In this document: positions 9,107 through 16,715 of the stretch, one piece after another
Layout of the letters: each line of letters opens with the position of its first letter
How positions within the stretch are numbered: the stretch's first letter is position 1
Origin: JAHFUI01 sp041485905
Lineage (GTDB): Bacteria > Acidobacteriota > Vicinamibacteria > Vicinamibacterales > CAVVIG01
DNA length: 41,012 bases
NCBI GenBank assembly: GCA_041485905.1
Contig: JBGPKK010000024.1
Location: 1 to 41,012 of the forward strand
Direction: 5' to 3'
Position numbers and translations under genes: made by a program
Notes under the pieces: model-generated
Told to the model about the DNA's origin: nothing
The model's input: only the letters and a program-made list of their open reading frames with translations
The model's database searches: none

Positions 9107-9970
9107 ATGGCCACCATCGTCGGCGGCATCGCGACATCTCACGTTCCCGCTATTGGCAGGGCGATCGCGCGGGGCTGGCAGAACGAGCCCGCGTGGAAGC
9201 CGTTCTTCGACGGTTACAAGCCGGTTCACGAGTGGTTGGCGTCGGTCCGGCCGGATGTGGCCGTCGTCATCTACAACGATCACGGCCTGAATTTCTTTCT
9301 CGACAAGCAGCCGACGTTCGCGATTGGCGCGGCGCCGGAATACCGCAACGAAGACGAGGGGTGGGGACTTCCAGTTGTCGCGCCCTACCCCGGCCATCCC
9401 GCGCTGTCGTGGCACATGATCGAGTCCCTCGTGGCCGACGAATTCGACATGACGACGTGCCAGGAAATGGCGGTCGATCACGCCTTTGCGCTGCCGCTGG
9501 CCTTGCTCTGGCCAGGAGAGGGATCGCGCCCGGTCCGGACGGTGCCGATTAATATCAACCACATCCAATATCCGCTGCCCACGCCGGCGCGCTGCTACAA
9601 GCTCGGCGCGGCGATCGGCCGGGCCATCGAATCGTTCGACGAGGATCTCCGCGTGCTGATCGTCGGCTCAGGGGGCCTGTCTCACCAGCTCGACGGCCAG
9701 CGAGCCGGATTCATCAACAGGGAATTCGATCTGCTGTGTCTCGACAGGATCGTCAGCGATCCCAGGGCGCTTGCACGCTATTCGATCGCCGACATCGTGC
9801 GCCTGGCTGGCGCCCAGGGAACGGAGCTGCTCACGTGGCTGGCCATGCGTGCGGCCTTGACCGGAGAGGTCACCGAACGGCACCACAACTATCACGTACC
9901 TGTCTCGAATACGGCGACCGCTGTCACGGTGTTGGAGAACAGACGCCTCGCGCTTGCCGAAACCGCATGA
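9107..9970 (+). CDS. Class III extradiol ring-cleavage dioxygenase, LigB-type catalytic subunit
   Basis: A 287-residue LigB-family enzyme that would open a catecholic ring next to the hydroxyls using Fe(II) and O2. The key residues known from LigB are in place: H12 (TSHVP) and H59 (YNDHG) and a candidate iron-binding E240 (GTELLTW), the catalytic-base His as H193 (GSGGLSHQL), and H125 in VDHAF. It is five bases downstream of the LigA-like gene, so the heterodimer is expected. No other genes of the 4,5-cleavage pathway (hydratase, aldolase, semialdehyde dehydrogenase, ring demethylase) are visible in the window, so the substrate is open; a non-degradative role cannot be excluded. Confidence 0.92.
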   Translation: MATIVGGIATSHVPAIGRAIARGWQNEPAWKPFFDGYKPVHEWLASVRPDVAVVIYNDHGLNFFLDKQPTFAIGAAPEYRNEDEGWGLPVVAPYPGHPALSWHMIESLVADEFDMTTCQEMAVDHAFALPLALLWPGEGSRPVRTVPININHIQYPLPTPARCYKLGAAIGRAIESFDEDLRVLIVGSGGLSHQLDGQRAGFINREFDLLCLDRIVSDPRALARYSIADIVRLAGAQGTELLTWLAMRAALTGEVTERHHNYHVPVSNTATAVTVLENRRLALAETA

Positions 9971-10020
9971 GGGTCCTCATCACGCGAGCGCAGGGTCCCT
10001 TCTCGCGAAAGGACGAGACA

Positions 10021-10617
10021 ATGAAACAGAGAGCCATGATGCTCGGTGCGATTCTGCTTTCGGCGGCGGTCGGCGCGATGGCGGCGCAAGCGCCCGCCGG
10101 GGCGCGGGGCGGGGGGCAGCCAGGCGGCGCCCGCGGTCCACAAGCGCCTGGTCTGGCGTTGACGACGACGGCGTTTCCCGATGGCGGCGAGATTCCGGCG
10201 AAGTACGTCGGGATGGACGGCGTCTCGCCGAAGCTCGAATGGACCAACGTGCCGATGGGGACGGTCACCTTCGCGCTGATCATGCACGACCCCGACGTCG
10301 CGCTTCAGCGGAAGCTCGGCGACGTGCTGCACTGGATGGCGTTCAATATCCCGGGCACGGCAAGAGAACTGCCGGAAGGGATGCCCGCGGGGGCGACGAT
10401 GTCCGACGGCACCATCCAGGCGAAGAACCTCCGAGGCGCCGCGGGCTACATGGGACCGGGCGCGCCTCCCGGACCGCATCACCACTACACCTGGGAGCTG
10501 TACGCGCTCGACGCGAAGCTCGATCTCGGCGACGACGCGACGCGCGCCGATGTGCTCAGGGCGATCGACGGCCACATTCTCGGCAAAGGCGTGTTAGTGG
10601 GACGGTTCCATCAGTGA
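10021..10617 (+). CDS. Exported YbhB/YbcL-type (PEBP) protein
   Basis: A 198-residue protein with a signal peptide (MKQRAMMLGAILLSAAVGAM, cleavage near AQA), a short Gly/Pro-rich linker and a phosphatidylethanolamine-binding-like domain from about residue 40. Family signatures are seen: IPAKY, DVSPKLEW-type (GVSPKLEW), HDPD near residue 90 and HHHYTWELYALD near 160. Bacterial members have no agreed function. The frame is open from 9736 inside the dioxygenase gene, but the signal peptide fixes the start at 10021. The radical SAM gene follows immediately. Confidence 0.9.
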   Translation: MKQRAMMLGAILLSAAVGAMAAQAPAGARGGGQPGGARGPQAPGLALTTTAFPDGGEIPAKYVGMDGVSPKLEWTNVPMGTVTFALIMHDPDVALQRKLGDVLHWMAFNIPGTARELPEGMPAGATMSDGTIQAKNLRGAAGYMGPGAPPGPHHHYTWELYALDAKLDLGDDATRADVLRAIDGHILGKGVLVGRFHQ

Positions 10618-10618
10618 A

Positions 10619-11824
10619 TTGGTGAATCCGGTGCCATTTATCTATCAACAGCGGCCACAGCGTGCTTACTGGGAGATTACTCGCGCCTGCGATCTTGCCT
10701 GCCGTCACTGTCGCGCGGAAGCGGCCCCAGATCCCGATCCGACCGAGCTGACAACCGCAGAGGGCTCGCAGTTGCTGCAGCGGCTGGCCTCGTTCGGCGA
10801 GCCGCTGCCGCATCTGGTTCTGACGGGCGGCGACCCGCTGAAGCGCAAGGACCTGTTCGAGTTGATCGCAGCGGCGCGCGCGCTCGGCCTCGGTGTCTCG
10901 GTCGCGCCGAGCGCAACACCCCTGCTCACGCCGGCCGCGCTGCGAAAACTGCACGCCGCCGGCATCGACGCCATTTCGCTCAGCCTCGACGGATCCACGG
11001 CCGAGCGCCACGACGCCATCCGCGGCCTTGCGGGCACCTACGAGCGAACGTTGGAGGCCGCCCGGGTCGCGGGCGAGACAGGCTTGCCGTTCCAGGTCAA
11101 CACGTTGGTCTGCGCCGACACGGTCGACGACCTGCCGGCGATCCACGAGCAGGTGGTCGTCATGGGCGCAGCTCGATGGAGCCTCTTCTTCCTCGTAGCC
11201 GTGGGGCGTGGGCAGGTCCTGCAGCCGGTGTCGGCTGAGCGCGCCGAGGCGTTGCTCGGTTGGGTCGCCGGCCTCTCCGGCCCGCCGGGACGTGGCCGCC
11301 TCGTCGTCACCACCACCGAAGCGCCGCAGCTTCGTCGCGTCATGATAGAGCGGCGAGCGGGCGCGGGGGCGCCCGCGTCCGGCGGCTCCGCGCACCACGG
11401 CGCAGGCATCCGCGACGGCAACGGCATCCTCTTCATCTCGCACACCGGCGAGATCTGTCCGTCTGGCTTCCTGGAACTCTCCGCCGGAAACGTGCGGCGC
11501 GACGACGTGGTCGAGATTTACCGCAGCTCGACCCTCTTCCGGGCGCTGCGCGATCCACACACGTTCGGTGGCCGCTGCGGCCGTTGCGAGTACAGCTCGC
11601 TCTGCGGCGGCTCCCGTGCGCGCGCGTTCTCGTCATCTGGTGATCCCCTCGCCGAGGATCCGCTCTGCTTGTACGAGCCGGCCGCGTCACCGACTGAAAG
11701 ACCCCATGGGCTTCCGCCCGGATTATTGGAACCGCTGGGATGGGCGATCGCCGGCACAGTGCGAGATGTGCTCAGTCGCGACCTTGCCGACCTCAAGCAG
11801 GCGGCGGAAGAACAGTCCCGCTGA
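10619..11824 (+). CDS. Radical SAM/SPASM protein
   Basis: A 401-residue cytosolic radical SAM enzyme. The cluster motif is CDLACRHC (C24, C28, C31). A C-terminal SPASM-like region has C280 (CPSGF) and CGRCEYSSLCGG (C320, C323, C329) plus a later Cys near 348, so one or two auxiliary Fe-S clusters are likely. It resembles the heme-related/NirJ-like branch in the spacing of the last Cys block, and the family may also include the uncharacterised TIGR04053 group. The start is uncertain: TTG at 10619, GTG at 10622 or a later codon, with no strong ribosome site. The TTG begins one base after the YbhB stop, which suggests translational coupling. No obvious peptide substrate gene is adjacent. Confidence 0.87.
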   Translation: MVNPVPFIYQQRPQRAYWEITRACDLACRHCRAEAAPDPDPTELTTAEGSQLLQRLASFGEPLPHLVLTGGDPLKRKDLFELIAAARALGLGVSVAPSATPLLTPAALRKLHAAGIDAISLSLDGSTAERHDAIRGLAGTYERTLEAARVAGETGLPFQVNTLVCADTVDDLPAIHEQVVVMGAARWSLFFLVAVGRGQVLQPVSAERAEALLGWVAGLSGPPGRGRLVVTTTEAPQLRRVMIERRAGAGAPASGGSAHHGAGIRDGNGILFISHTGEICPSGFLELSAGNVRRDDVVEIYRSSTLFRALRDPHTFGGRCGRCEYSSLCGGSRARAFSSSGDPLAEDPLCLYEPAASPTERPHGLPPGLLEPLGWAIAGTVRDVLSRDLADLKQAAEEQSR

Positions 11825-11833
11825 CGGTCACCC

Positions 11834-12775
11834 TCACCGTTCCTTCTTGACGGTCACTCCGGGGTAAATCCGGAAACCCAGACCGAGAAGCATCTGCGTC
11901 GTTTCATCACCCTCGTAACACGCGTCCTCGACAAACTCATGCCCTTCTTTTCGCTTATCGCGCTTGATAGGAAAAGCCATCGTCCAGGATCTCGTGTAAA
12001 CGTTCGGGTCGTCGATCGTGGCCTCGTAGTGGATCGTATCCGCGTCGACGAGCGTGAAGCGCTCGACGACGTGCAGGGCGTCGGTATTGAATCTCCCCCG
12101 CTGGTCCAGCCAGCTCTTGCCGTTCTGGTTGATGATGTCGACGACCAGCGTATTTCCTTCCCAACGGCCACGCGCGTCCCCCTGCCAGAGGAGGATGTTC
12201 CCCCCAAGATGCGGGCGCCCATCGGTGGGGATGATGCGATAGTTGTGGGCCCGATCGAAAAGGACCACGACGTATCCAGCAGATTGACGAATCTGGAATC
12301 CACCCGGTGTATATATCGAGCGCGGCGCACCACTCGGAAAGCACGCGGCGTTGGGCTCAACGTACTTTTCGACGTTTTCCTCTATTTGTACCGCCGCCCA
12401 CGGCTGGTACGGAATTGTCCCCGCCGGCGGGTCAACGATCAGACTTTTTCCTGCGGCAGTAGCAGCAGTCCGAGGATGTTCTTCAATGTTTTGGGTCCCG
12501 CCCAATGGACTAAGCCACAATCCCTGCATGTCCGGTTTGCCGTGCGGTGTACGCGGCGGATCGAACGTCTTCGCTTTTGCCATCGCGCAGGCATGAAACA
12601 GTCTGGCCTCGTCCTCCTGACAACCAGCTTGTGCTTGGGGGGCCTGGGCGCCTTCGCCGGAGGCTTCGGCGACGCCGACGAGCGGAGTTGCGCCAGCGGC
12701 AGGTGCCGGCGTCAGCGACACGACAGCCGCAACGGCCGCCATCGCCATCACGCAACCTGAAAACCGATGGCTCAT
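11834..12775 (-). CDS. Secreted protein of unknown function, paralogue of its upstream neighbour
   Basis: A 313-residue protein starting at an ATG that overlaps the upstream stop (ATGA at 12775-12772) and is preceded by AAGGAGGG. The signal peptide covers about residues 1-29. A mature part shares with the neighbour the pattern PYQPWA, then P...YTPG/YMPY, IPTDGRPH, GRWEGNTLVVD, DALHVVERFT and an end-region PW/SW.M. Two Cys pairs in the N-terminal part (GCQEDEARLFHACA) may form disulfides. The family is abundant in Acidobacteria secretomes, but I know of no function. Convergent with the radical SAM gene, nine bases apart. Confidence 0.88.
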   Translation of the reverse strand: MSHRFSGCVMAMAAVAAVVSLTPAPAAGATPLVGVAEASGEGAQAPQAQAGCQEDEARLFHACAMAKAKTFDPPRTPHGKPDMQGLWLSPLGGTQNIEEHPRTAATAAGKSLIVDPPAGTIPYQPWAAVQIEENVEKYVEPNAACFPSGAPRSIYTPGGFQIRQSAGYVVVLFDRAHNYRIIPTDGRPHLGGNILLWQGDARGRWEGNTLVVDIINQNGKSWLDQRGRFNTDALHVVERFTLVDADTIHYEATIDDPNVYTRSWTMAFPIKRDKRKEGHEFVEDACYEGDETTQMLLGLGFRIYPGVTVKKER

Positions 12776-13629
12776 CTGGCACCGCCCTCCTTGTCGGCCC
12801 CTTCCCGAGCGTAGGCGTAGCACTCGTATTCCAAGAGTTGCATGTTCCCTTCCTGACGACGATAGAGGGGCATACTCATCTTCCACGGTCGAGCGAACAC
12901 CTTCGGGTCTTCAATCGTGACCTCGTACAGCATGTGGTCAGGGCCCGTGCGCGTGTAGCGCTCGACCACGTGCAGGGCGTCGCTATGGAAATTCCCGGCC
13001 CGGTCAAACCAGGTTTCGTCGTTGAAATGGGTCACGTCGACGACGAGCGTATCCCCCTCCCAGCGGCCACGCGAGTCCCCCATCCAGAAATCCCAAAACT
13101 CGCTGAGGACCTTGGGATGCGGACGCCCATCCGTCGGGATCACCCGAGTGGCATGCAGATACTCGTACAGGATCACCACGCGGTCGGAGAACTGAAAAAC
13201 CTGAAACGGATAGGGCATGTACGTGATGCGAGGCACGCCCGGCAGATAACACTTCGCTTCCGGGTCCGCCGTCAGACGACTGGCATGGTGCTCCTTCTTC
13301 TTGGCCAACGCCCACGGCTGATACGGGATTTCGTTGCCTTCCACCACGCCCTGCCCAGCAGGCATGCCGAACCGTGCAGGCAGCCCGGAGACAAGCTGCG
13401 CCTCATGGTCCTGAATGTCCCAGGCGGCCGTGTTCACGACCTGCCAGACGCCTTGCACGTCGGGCTGCCCCTGCCGCTCGGTCTGACCCACGGCCGGCAT
13501 CGACACCGCCAGTGCTATCAGCAGCGTGCTGAGACCAACACGTCGACCGCGCGGGATATGCGCGTCAGGTAGAAGGTGATCGAGATATTCGGAAGGGAGT
13601 TGTTCCAGCGTTCCGAGTTGCGTAGGCAT
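12772..13629 (-). CDS. Secreted protein of unknown function, first of the coupled pair
   Basis: A 285-residue protein. The ATG at 13629 is preferred over a TTG just before it. A rather long N-terminal region (about 27 residues) precedes a hydrophobic signal segment (GLSTLLIALAVSMPAVGQ), so the true start may be further inside. The mature part holds PDVQGVW, IPYQPWA, IPTDGRPHP, GRWEGDTLVVDVTHFN, DALHVVERYT and RPWKMSMP. It overlaps the next gene by four bases, so the two paralogues are made together. They may form a hetero-oligomer in the periplasm, which is inference. Confidence 0.87.
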   Translation of the reverse strand: MPTQLGTLEQLPSEYLDHLLPDAHIPRGRRVGLSTLLIALAVSMPAVGQTERQGQPDVQGVWQVVNTAAWDIQDHEAQLVSGLPARFGMPAGQGVVEGNEIPYQPWALAKKKEHHASRLTADPEAKCYLPGVPRITYMPYPFQVFQFSDRVVILYEYLHATRVIPTDGRPHPKVLSEFWDFWMGDSRGRWEGDTLVVDVTHFNDETWFDRAGNFHSDALHVVERYTRTGPDHMLYEVTIEDPKVFARPWKMSMPLYRRQEGNMQLLEYECYAYAREGADKEGGAR

Positions 13630-13693
13630 CAATCAGTAACCCTTGACTGGGCGGTCAGCGGCCTGCGTCATATTTGCGGACCACAACGGCTTG

Positions 13694-14212
13694 CTAGGGC
13701 TGGAACTTCCCCGTTGGTATCAACCGGGCAAAGTACATGACGGCTATCCAGAAACACAACGATGCCCCTGCCAACACCTTGGCTAAGGGCGGTGCATCGT
13801 CGCCAGGGCCCAGACCGTCGACCGCCCTGGACATGCCTGTGACATAGAACGCCAGGAGATTGAGTCCCGCGAGAAGGATAAAAACAAGTTTCAATTGAAG
13901 AAAGACGTCGCTGGTCAGCACGACATAGGGATGCACGGCGACGTTCGCGAAGATCCCCGTGACGAACAGGAGACCGGTGACGAGACAGATCGCGAATCCA
14001 AGGACGCCCCAAGGGAGGAGCCGCTTCAAAGCGGCAACTGGCAACTCCTTGGCCATACCTAACAGGCGCATGTCCAATATTCCGACCGTGCCGATGAGGA
14101 GGACCATCCCGACGAAATGCAGGCTCTGCCAGACTCCCCAGACCCAGAGGTACTTGTAGATGAGGTGTTCAACGCTGGGCCAGCGCATCCAGTATCTGAG
14201 AAACGGTTCCAT
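13694..14212 (-). CDS. Integral membrane protein, second of pair B (possibly DUF6644 family)
   Basis: A 172-residue protein with four to five membrane helices, paralogue of 722-1231: YWMRWPS, LKRLLPWGVLGF, LLAGLNLLAFY, LGPGDDAPPLAKVLAG. AGGGTG lies upstream of the ATG. The gene order in pair B is the same as in pair A (longer protein first), so the whole pair was duplicated or acquired as a unit, and now sits in the opposite orientation at the other side of the accessory block. Function unknown. Confidence 0.87.
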   Translation of the reverse strand: MEPFLRYWMRWPSVEHLIYKYLWVWGVWQSLHFVGMVLLIGTVGILDMRLLGMAKELPVAALKRLLPWGVLGFAICLVTGLLFVTGIFANVAVHPYVVLTSDVFLQLKLVFILLAGLNLLAFYVTGMSRAVDGLGPGDDAPPLAKVLAGASLCFWIAVMYFARLIPTGKFQP

Positions 14213-14236
14213 GACGTCACCCTAGTCAGCAGGCGG

Positions 14237-14875
14237 TTATCTCAACATTGCTTCGCGGTTGGAGGTGGCCGCGTCAGCGTGGCCCCAGAACGCTGAGCGA
14301 ATCCAGCCAAAGAGCCGGAACGCGACGTACCCGACGACGAGGGTCACCAGCGTCACACCAAGAGTTCCAGCCGCCGTCTGCCGCTGAGTATTGGCGTCGT
14401 CGTACGCCGTCAACCGCCCTGCCGTGATCGACGCGCCCCACAAGATGAGGATCACGGCCGCCAGGAGTTTGTCGCTCGCCGGCAGGGGCTCGGGGTTCAT
14501 ATTCGCCGGATGACGGAACCGTCTCATGTACAGCAGCCGATTGCAGTAGACGGCACCCGCGATCGCCAGCAGCTTGACGTAAAAATCGAACATCGTCAGA
14601 AACCTGGTCGGCTCGATGATCAGCAGCAGCACGCCTGATACGGCGTTGGCGAGGAAGCCTAGCCACATGATGGGGTAGAACTTCTTCAAGGGTGCCAGCG
14701 GCAGGCTTGGTGCCACGCCGAGGATCCGCAACGCGATCGCCGAACTGATCCCCACGAAAAATGCCAGACCCAGCGTGTGGAAGGCGAGAATCGTCGGATA
14801 AAGGAAGACGTTCGGCGAATCACGCAACGTCGTGGAAAGCCAAGTGCTCTCGAGCCACACGAGAAACGCTGTCAT
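14237..14875 (-). CDS. Integral membrane protein, first of pair B (possibly DUF6644 family)
   Basis: A 212-residue membrane protein starting at the ATG at 14875; the frame runs back to 14941 without a better start. It aligns with the protein at 95-706: FLVWLE/FFVWLE near the N terminus, LRILGVAPSLPLAPLKKF, HPANMNPEPLPASDK and SITAGRLTAYDD. Both paralogues have a charged DK after the Pro-rich loop and an R in the TAGRL motif inside a helix. It precedes pair B's second gene by 24 bases. Function unknown. Confidence 0.87.
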   Translation of the reverse strand: MTAFLVWLESTWLSTTLRDSPNVFLYPTILAFHTLGLAFFVGISSAIALRILGVAPSLPLAPLKKFYPIMWLGFLANAVSGVLLLIIEPTRFLTMFDFYVKLLAIAGAVYCNRLLYMRRFRHPANMNPEPLPASDKLLAAVILILWGASITAGRLTAYDDANTQRQTAAGTLGVTLVTLVVGYVAFRLFGWIRSAFWGHADAATSNREAMLR

Positions 14876-15042
14876 AACCTGAGATCCCGCGGATCGGAGT
14901 TGATGTCGTTCGCGTCTGGCAGCCTCACGCCCGCGTCCCATCCAGGGGGAAGGAGGATCTCGAGCTTTTCGCGATCAAGCATGTGACGGACCCAACGTCA
15001 CGCAAGATTGATGCCTGCCCCGAACCGCGCGCGACTCTGAAA

Positions 15043-15561
15043 TCACAGGCGTTCACCGTCGCCACGCCGATCATTCCAAGTTCGATCGAGCGCGTCGAAC
15101 TGCTCCACGAGCTGCACGTCGTCGGCCAGCGACATGGTGTTGCCAATCAGGCCGTCGAAGTAGCTCTCCTCGATGCGAATGTGTTCCTTCAGCAGTTGAA
15201 CGTACTCGCGCAGCACGACCGCCAGCCTTGGGCCCGCCGTCCTGTCATTTGCCGCCAGGCGCTCTGCCTCCTCTTTGATCTCGAGGAGGTACGCACGATC
15301 AGTTTCGTGCTGCGCGCGGAGCGCCCTGACGAAGCTGATCTCCGGGCCCAGACCATATTGAGCGAGCAGGGGAAAGAGCGCCTGCTCTTCTTTCGCGTGG
15401 TGGCAGCTGTTGCCGAAACCCTCGAAGAGGGCGACCGCACTAAGAAGCCAATCGGCGGGCACACTCTCTCCGGCCCGAAGGCGTGAGGCCGCGGCTTCGA
15501 GCCCGTCCAACATTGATTCCAGATCGCGATGTTCGCGTCTGAGCACGTCAATCGATTGCAT
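15043..15561 (-). CDS. Hemerythrin-like diiron protein
   Basis: A 172-residue four-helix hemerythrin/HHE-type protein. Likely diiron ligands are H11 (REHRDLE), H55 and E59 (CHHAKEEQALFP), H85 (AQHETD), H127 and E131/E132 (LKEHIRIEESYF). Such proteins bind O2, NO or act in iron or redox sensing. The frame is open upstream to 15792, but residues there are low in family likeness and the ATG at 15561 begins the first helix correctly. It is divergent from the cytochrome oxidase operon, with 332 bases between the two starts, so a link to O2 or NO response is possible but unproven. Confidence 0.9.
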   Translation of the reverse strand: MQSIDVLRREHRDLESMLDGLEAAASRLRAGESVPADWLLSAVALFEGFGNSCHHAKEEQALFPLLAQYGLGPEISFVRALRAQHETDRAYLLEIKEEAERLAANDRTAGPRLAVVLREYVQLLKEHIRIEESYFDGLIGNTMSLADDVQLVEQFDALDRTWNDRRGDGERL

Positions 15562-15893
15562 GTGCGAATGCCCTGCGCTGTTCACGTTCTCTTCGAGAAC
15601 GTCGCGTTGTCGCCGGTTGCCAATCCAGCCGGCTGGCTCTGCCTCCTGGCAATTGCGATGCCGCCCGCCAGTTCGGGCACTGGCGATTTGCGCCCGGTTA
15701 TCCGTAGCGCCGACGGGGGGCTTGCTGGAAGACCGCCGATTTTCTGGCACCGCTGCCGAAAATCCACCACCTCGGCTCCCTACCATCGCCACGTATTCGT
15801 CAGGGGTGAAGAAAAGGACCGCTTTCGTGCGACAGGGGCTGGCACGCGCGTTGCGAAGGGCTCGGCCGACCCAAGCCGGGTATCCTGCACCTC
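15562..15893. other. Divergent intergenic region between hemerythrin and cox operon
   Basis: No gene is supported here. Open frames on both strands are extensions of the flanking genes. The only signal is TATCCT at 15881-15886, seven bases before the coxB ATG, which could be a -10 element for a leaderless coxB transcript; coxB has no purine-rich ribosome site. No clear -35 or operator was found. Confidence 0.5.
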
Positions 15894-16715
15894 ATGAAAA
15901 AACTCGAAGGCTCGCTCGTCTCTCTCCTCTTCGCCGCCACGGCCATTGTCGGTGTCGCGTACGGCGCGGGCATCAGAATGCCGCCGCTGGCGAGCCGGCA
16001 CGGCGCCGGGATCGACGCGATGCTCGCGTACTTGCTCTTTACCGTCGGCGGATTGTTTCTGGCTGGCTACCTGGCGCTCGCGTACTTCATCTGGCGCGGC
16101 GTCCGCCGCTCGGCCATCGGCCCGCGCCTGGCCACGCGCAAGACCGAGTTGCTGCTGTCGGGCGTGCTGGGTCTCGGCATGGCCGTGATCGCAGAAGGAG
16201 GCGTCCTCGCGATTGGGATGCCGGTGTGGCAGGAGTACTTCGCCGCCGCCGTCCCCGTGGACGCCGTCACCATCGACGTCACGGCGCAGCAGTTCGCGTG
16301 GAACGTGCGGTATCCCGGACCCGACGGCAAGTTCGGGAAAACCGATCCGCGGCTCATCGACGACACGACGAATCCGCTCGGCCTCATGCCAGACGACCTC
16401 GCCGGCAAGGACGATGTCGTCACGCTCAACGAGATTGCGGTGCCGGTGAACCGGCCGGTCCGAATCCAACTGCGCTCGAAAGACGTCATCCACAGCTTCT
16501 TTCTGCCCAACTTCCGCGTGAAACAGGACGCCGTGCCCGGGATGACTCCGGAAGTCGTGTTCGTCCCGACACGGACGGGCGATTTCGAGCTGGCGTGCGC
16601 CGAGCTGTGCGGCCTCGCCCACTACCGGATGCGCGGCTTCTTCCACGTGCTGACGGCGGCCCAGTTCGACGACTGGCTGCGGCTGCAGTCGGCCGCCAAT
16701 GCAAAGGGCAACTGA
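15894..16715 (+). CDS. coxB: Cytochrome c oxidase subunit II
   Basis: A 273-residue subunit II with an N-terminal hydrophobic segment, membrane helices near 42-68 and 86-106, and a periplasmic CuA domain from about 120. The CuA ligands are all present: H200 (VIHSFF), C235, E237, C239 (CAELCG), H243 and M246. There is no C-terminal cytochrome c fusion, so it takes electrons from a separate donor. The stop overlaps the coxA start (TGATG). First gene of a five- or six-gene operon. Confidence 0.97.
   Translation: MKKLEGSLVSLLFAATAIVGVAYGAGIRMPPLASRHGAGIDAMLAYLLFTVGGLFLAGYLALAYFIWRGVRRSAIGPRLATRKTELLLSGVLGLGMAVIAEGGVLAIGMPVWQEYFAAAVPVDAVTIDVTAQQFAWNVRYPGPDGKFGKTDPRLIDDTTNPLGLMPDDLAGKDDVVTLNEIAVPVNRPVRIQLRSKDVIHSFFLPNFRVKQDAVPGMTPEVVFVPTRTGDFELACAELCGLAHYRMRGFFHVLTAAQFDDWLRLQSAANAKGN

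Noticed and set aside
10677..11037. Minus-strand frames opposite the radical SAM gene
   Set aside because: Low-complexity Arg/Ser translations; the plus frame carries the CxxxCxxC motif and SPASM cysteines.
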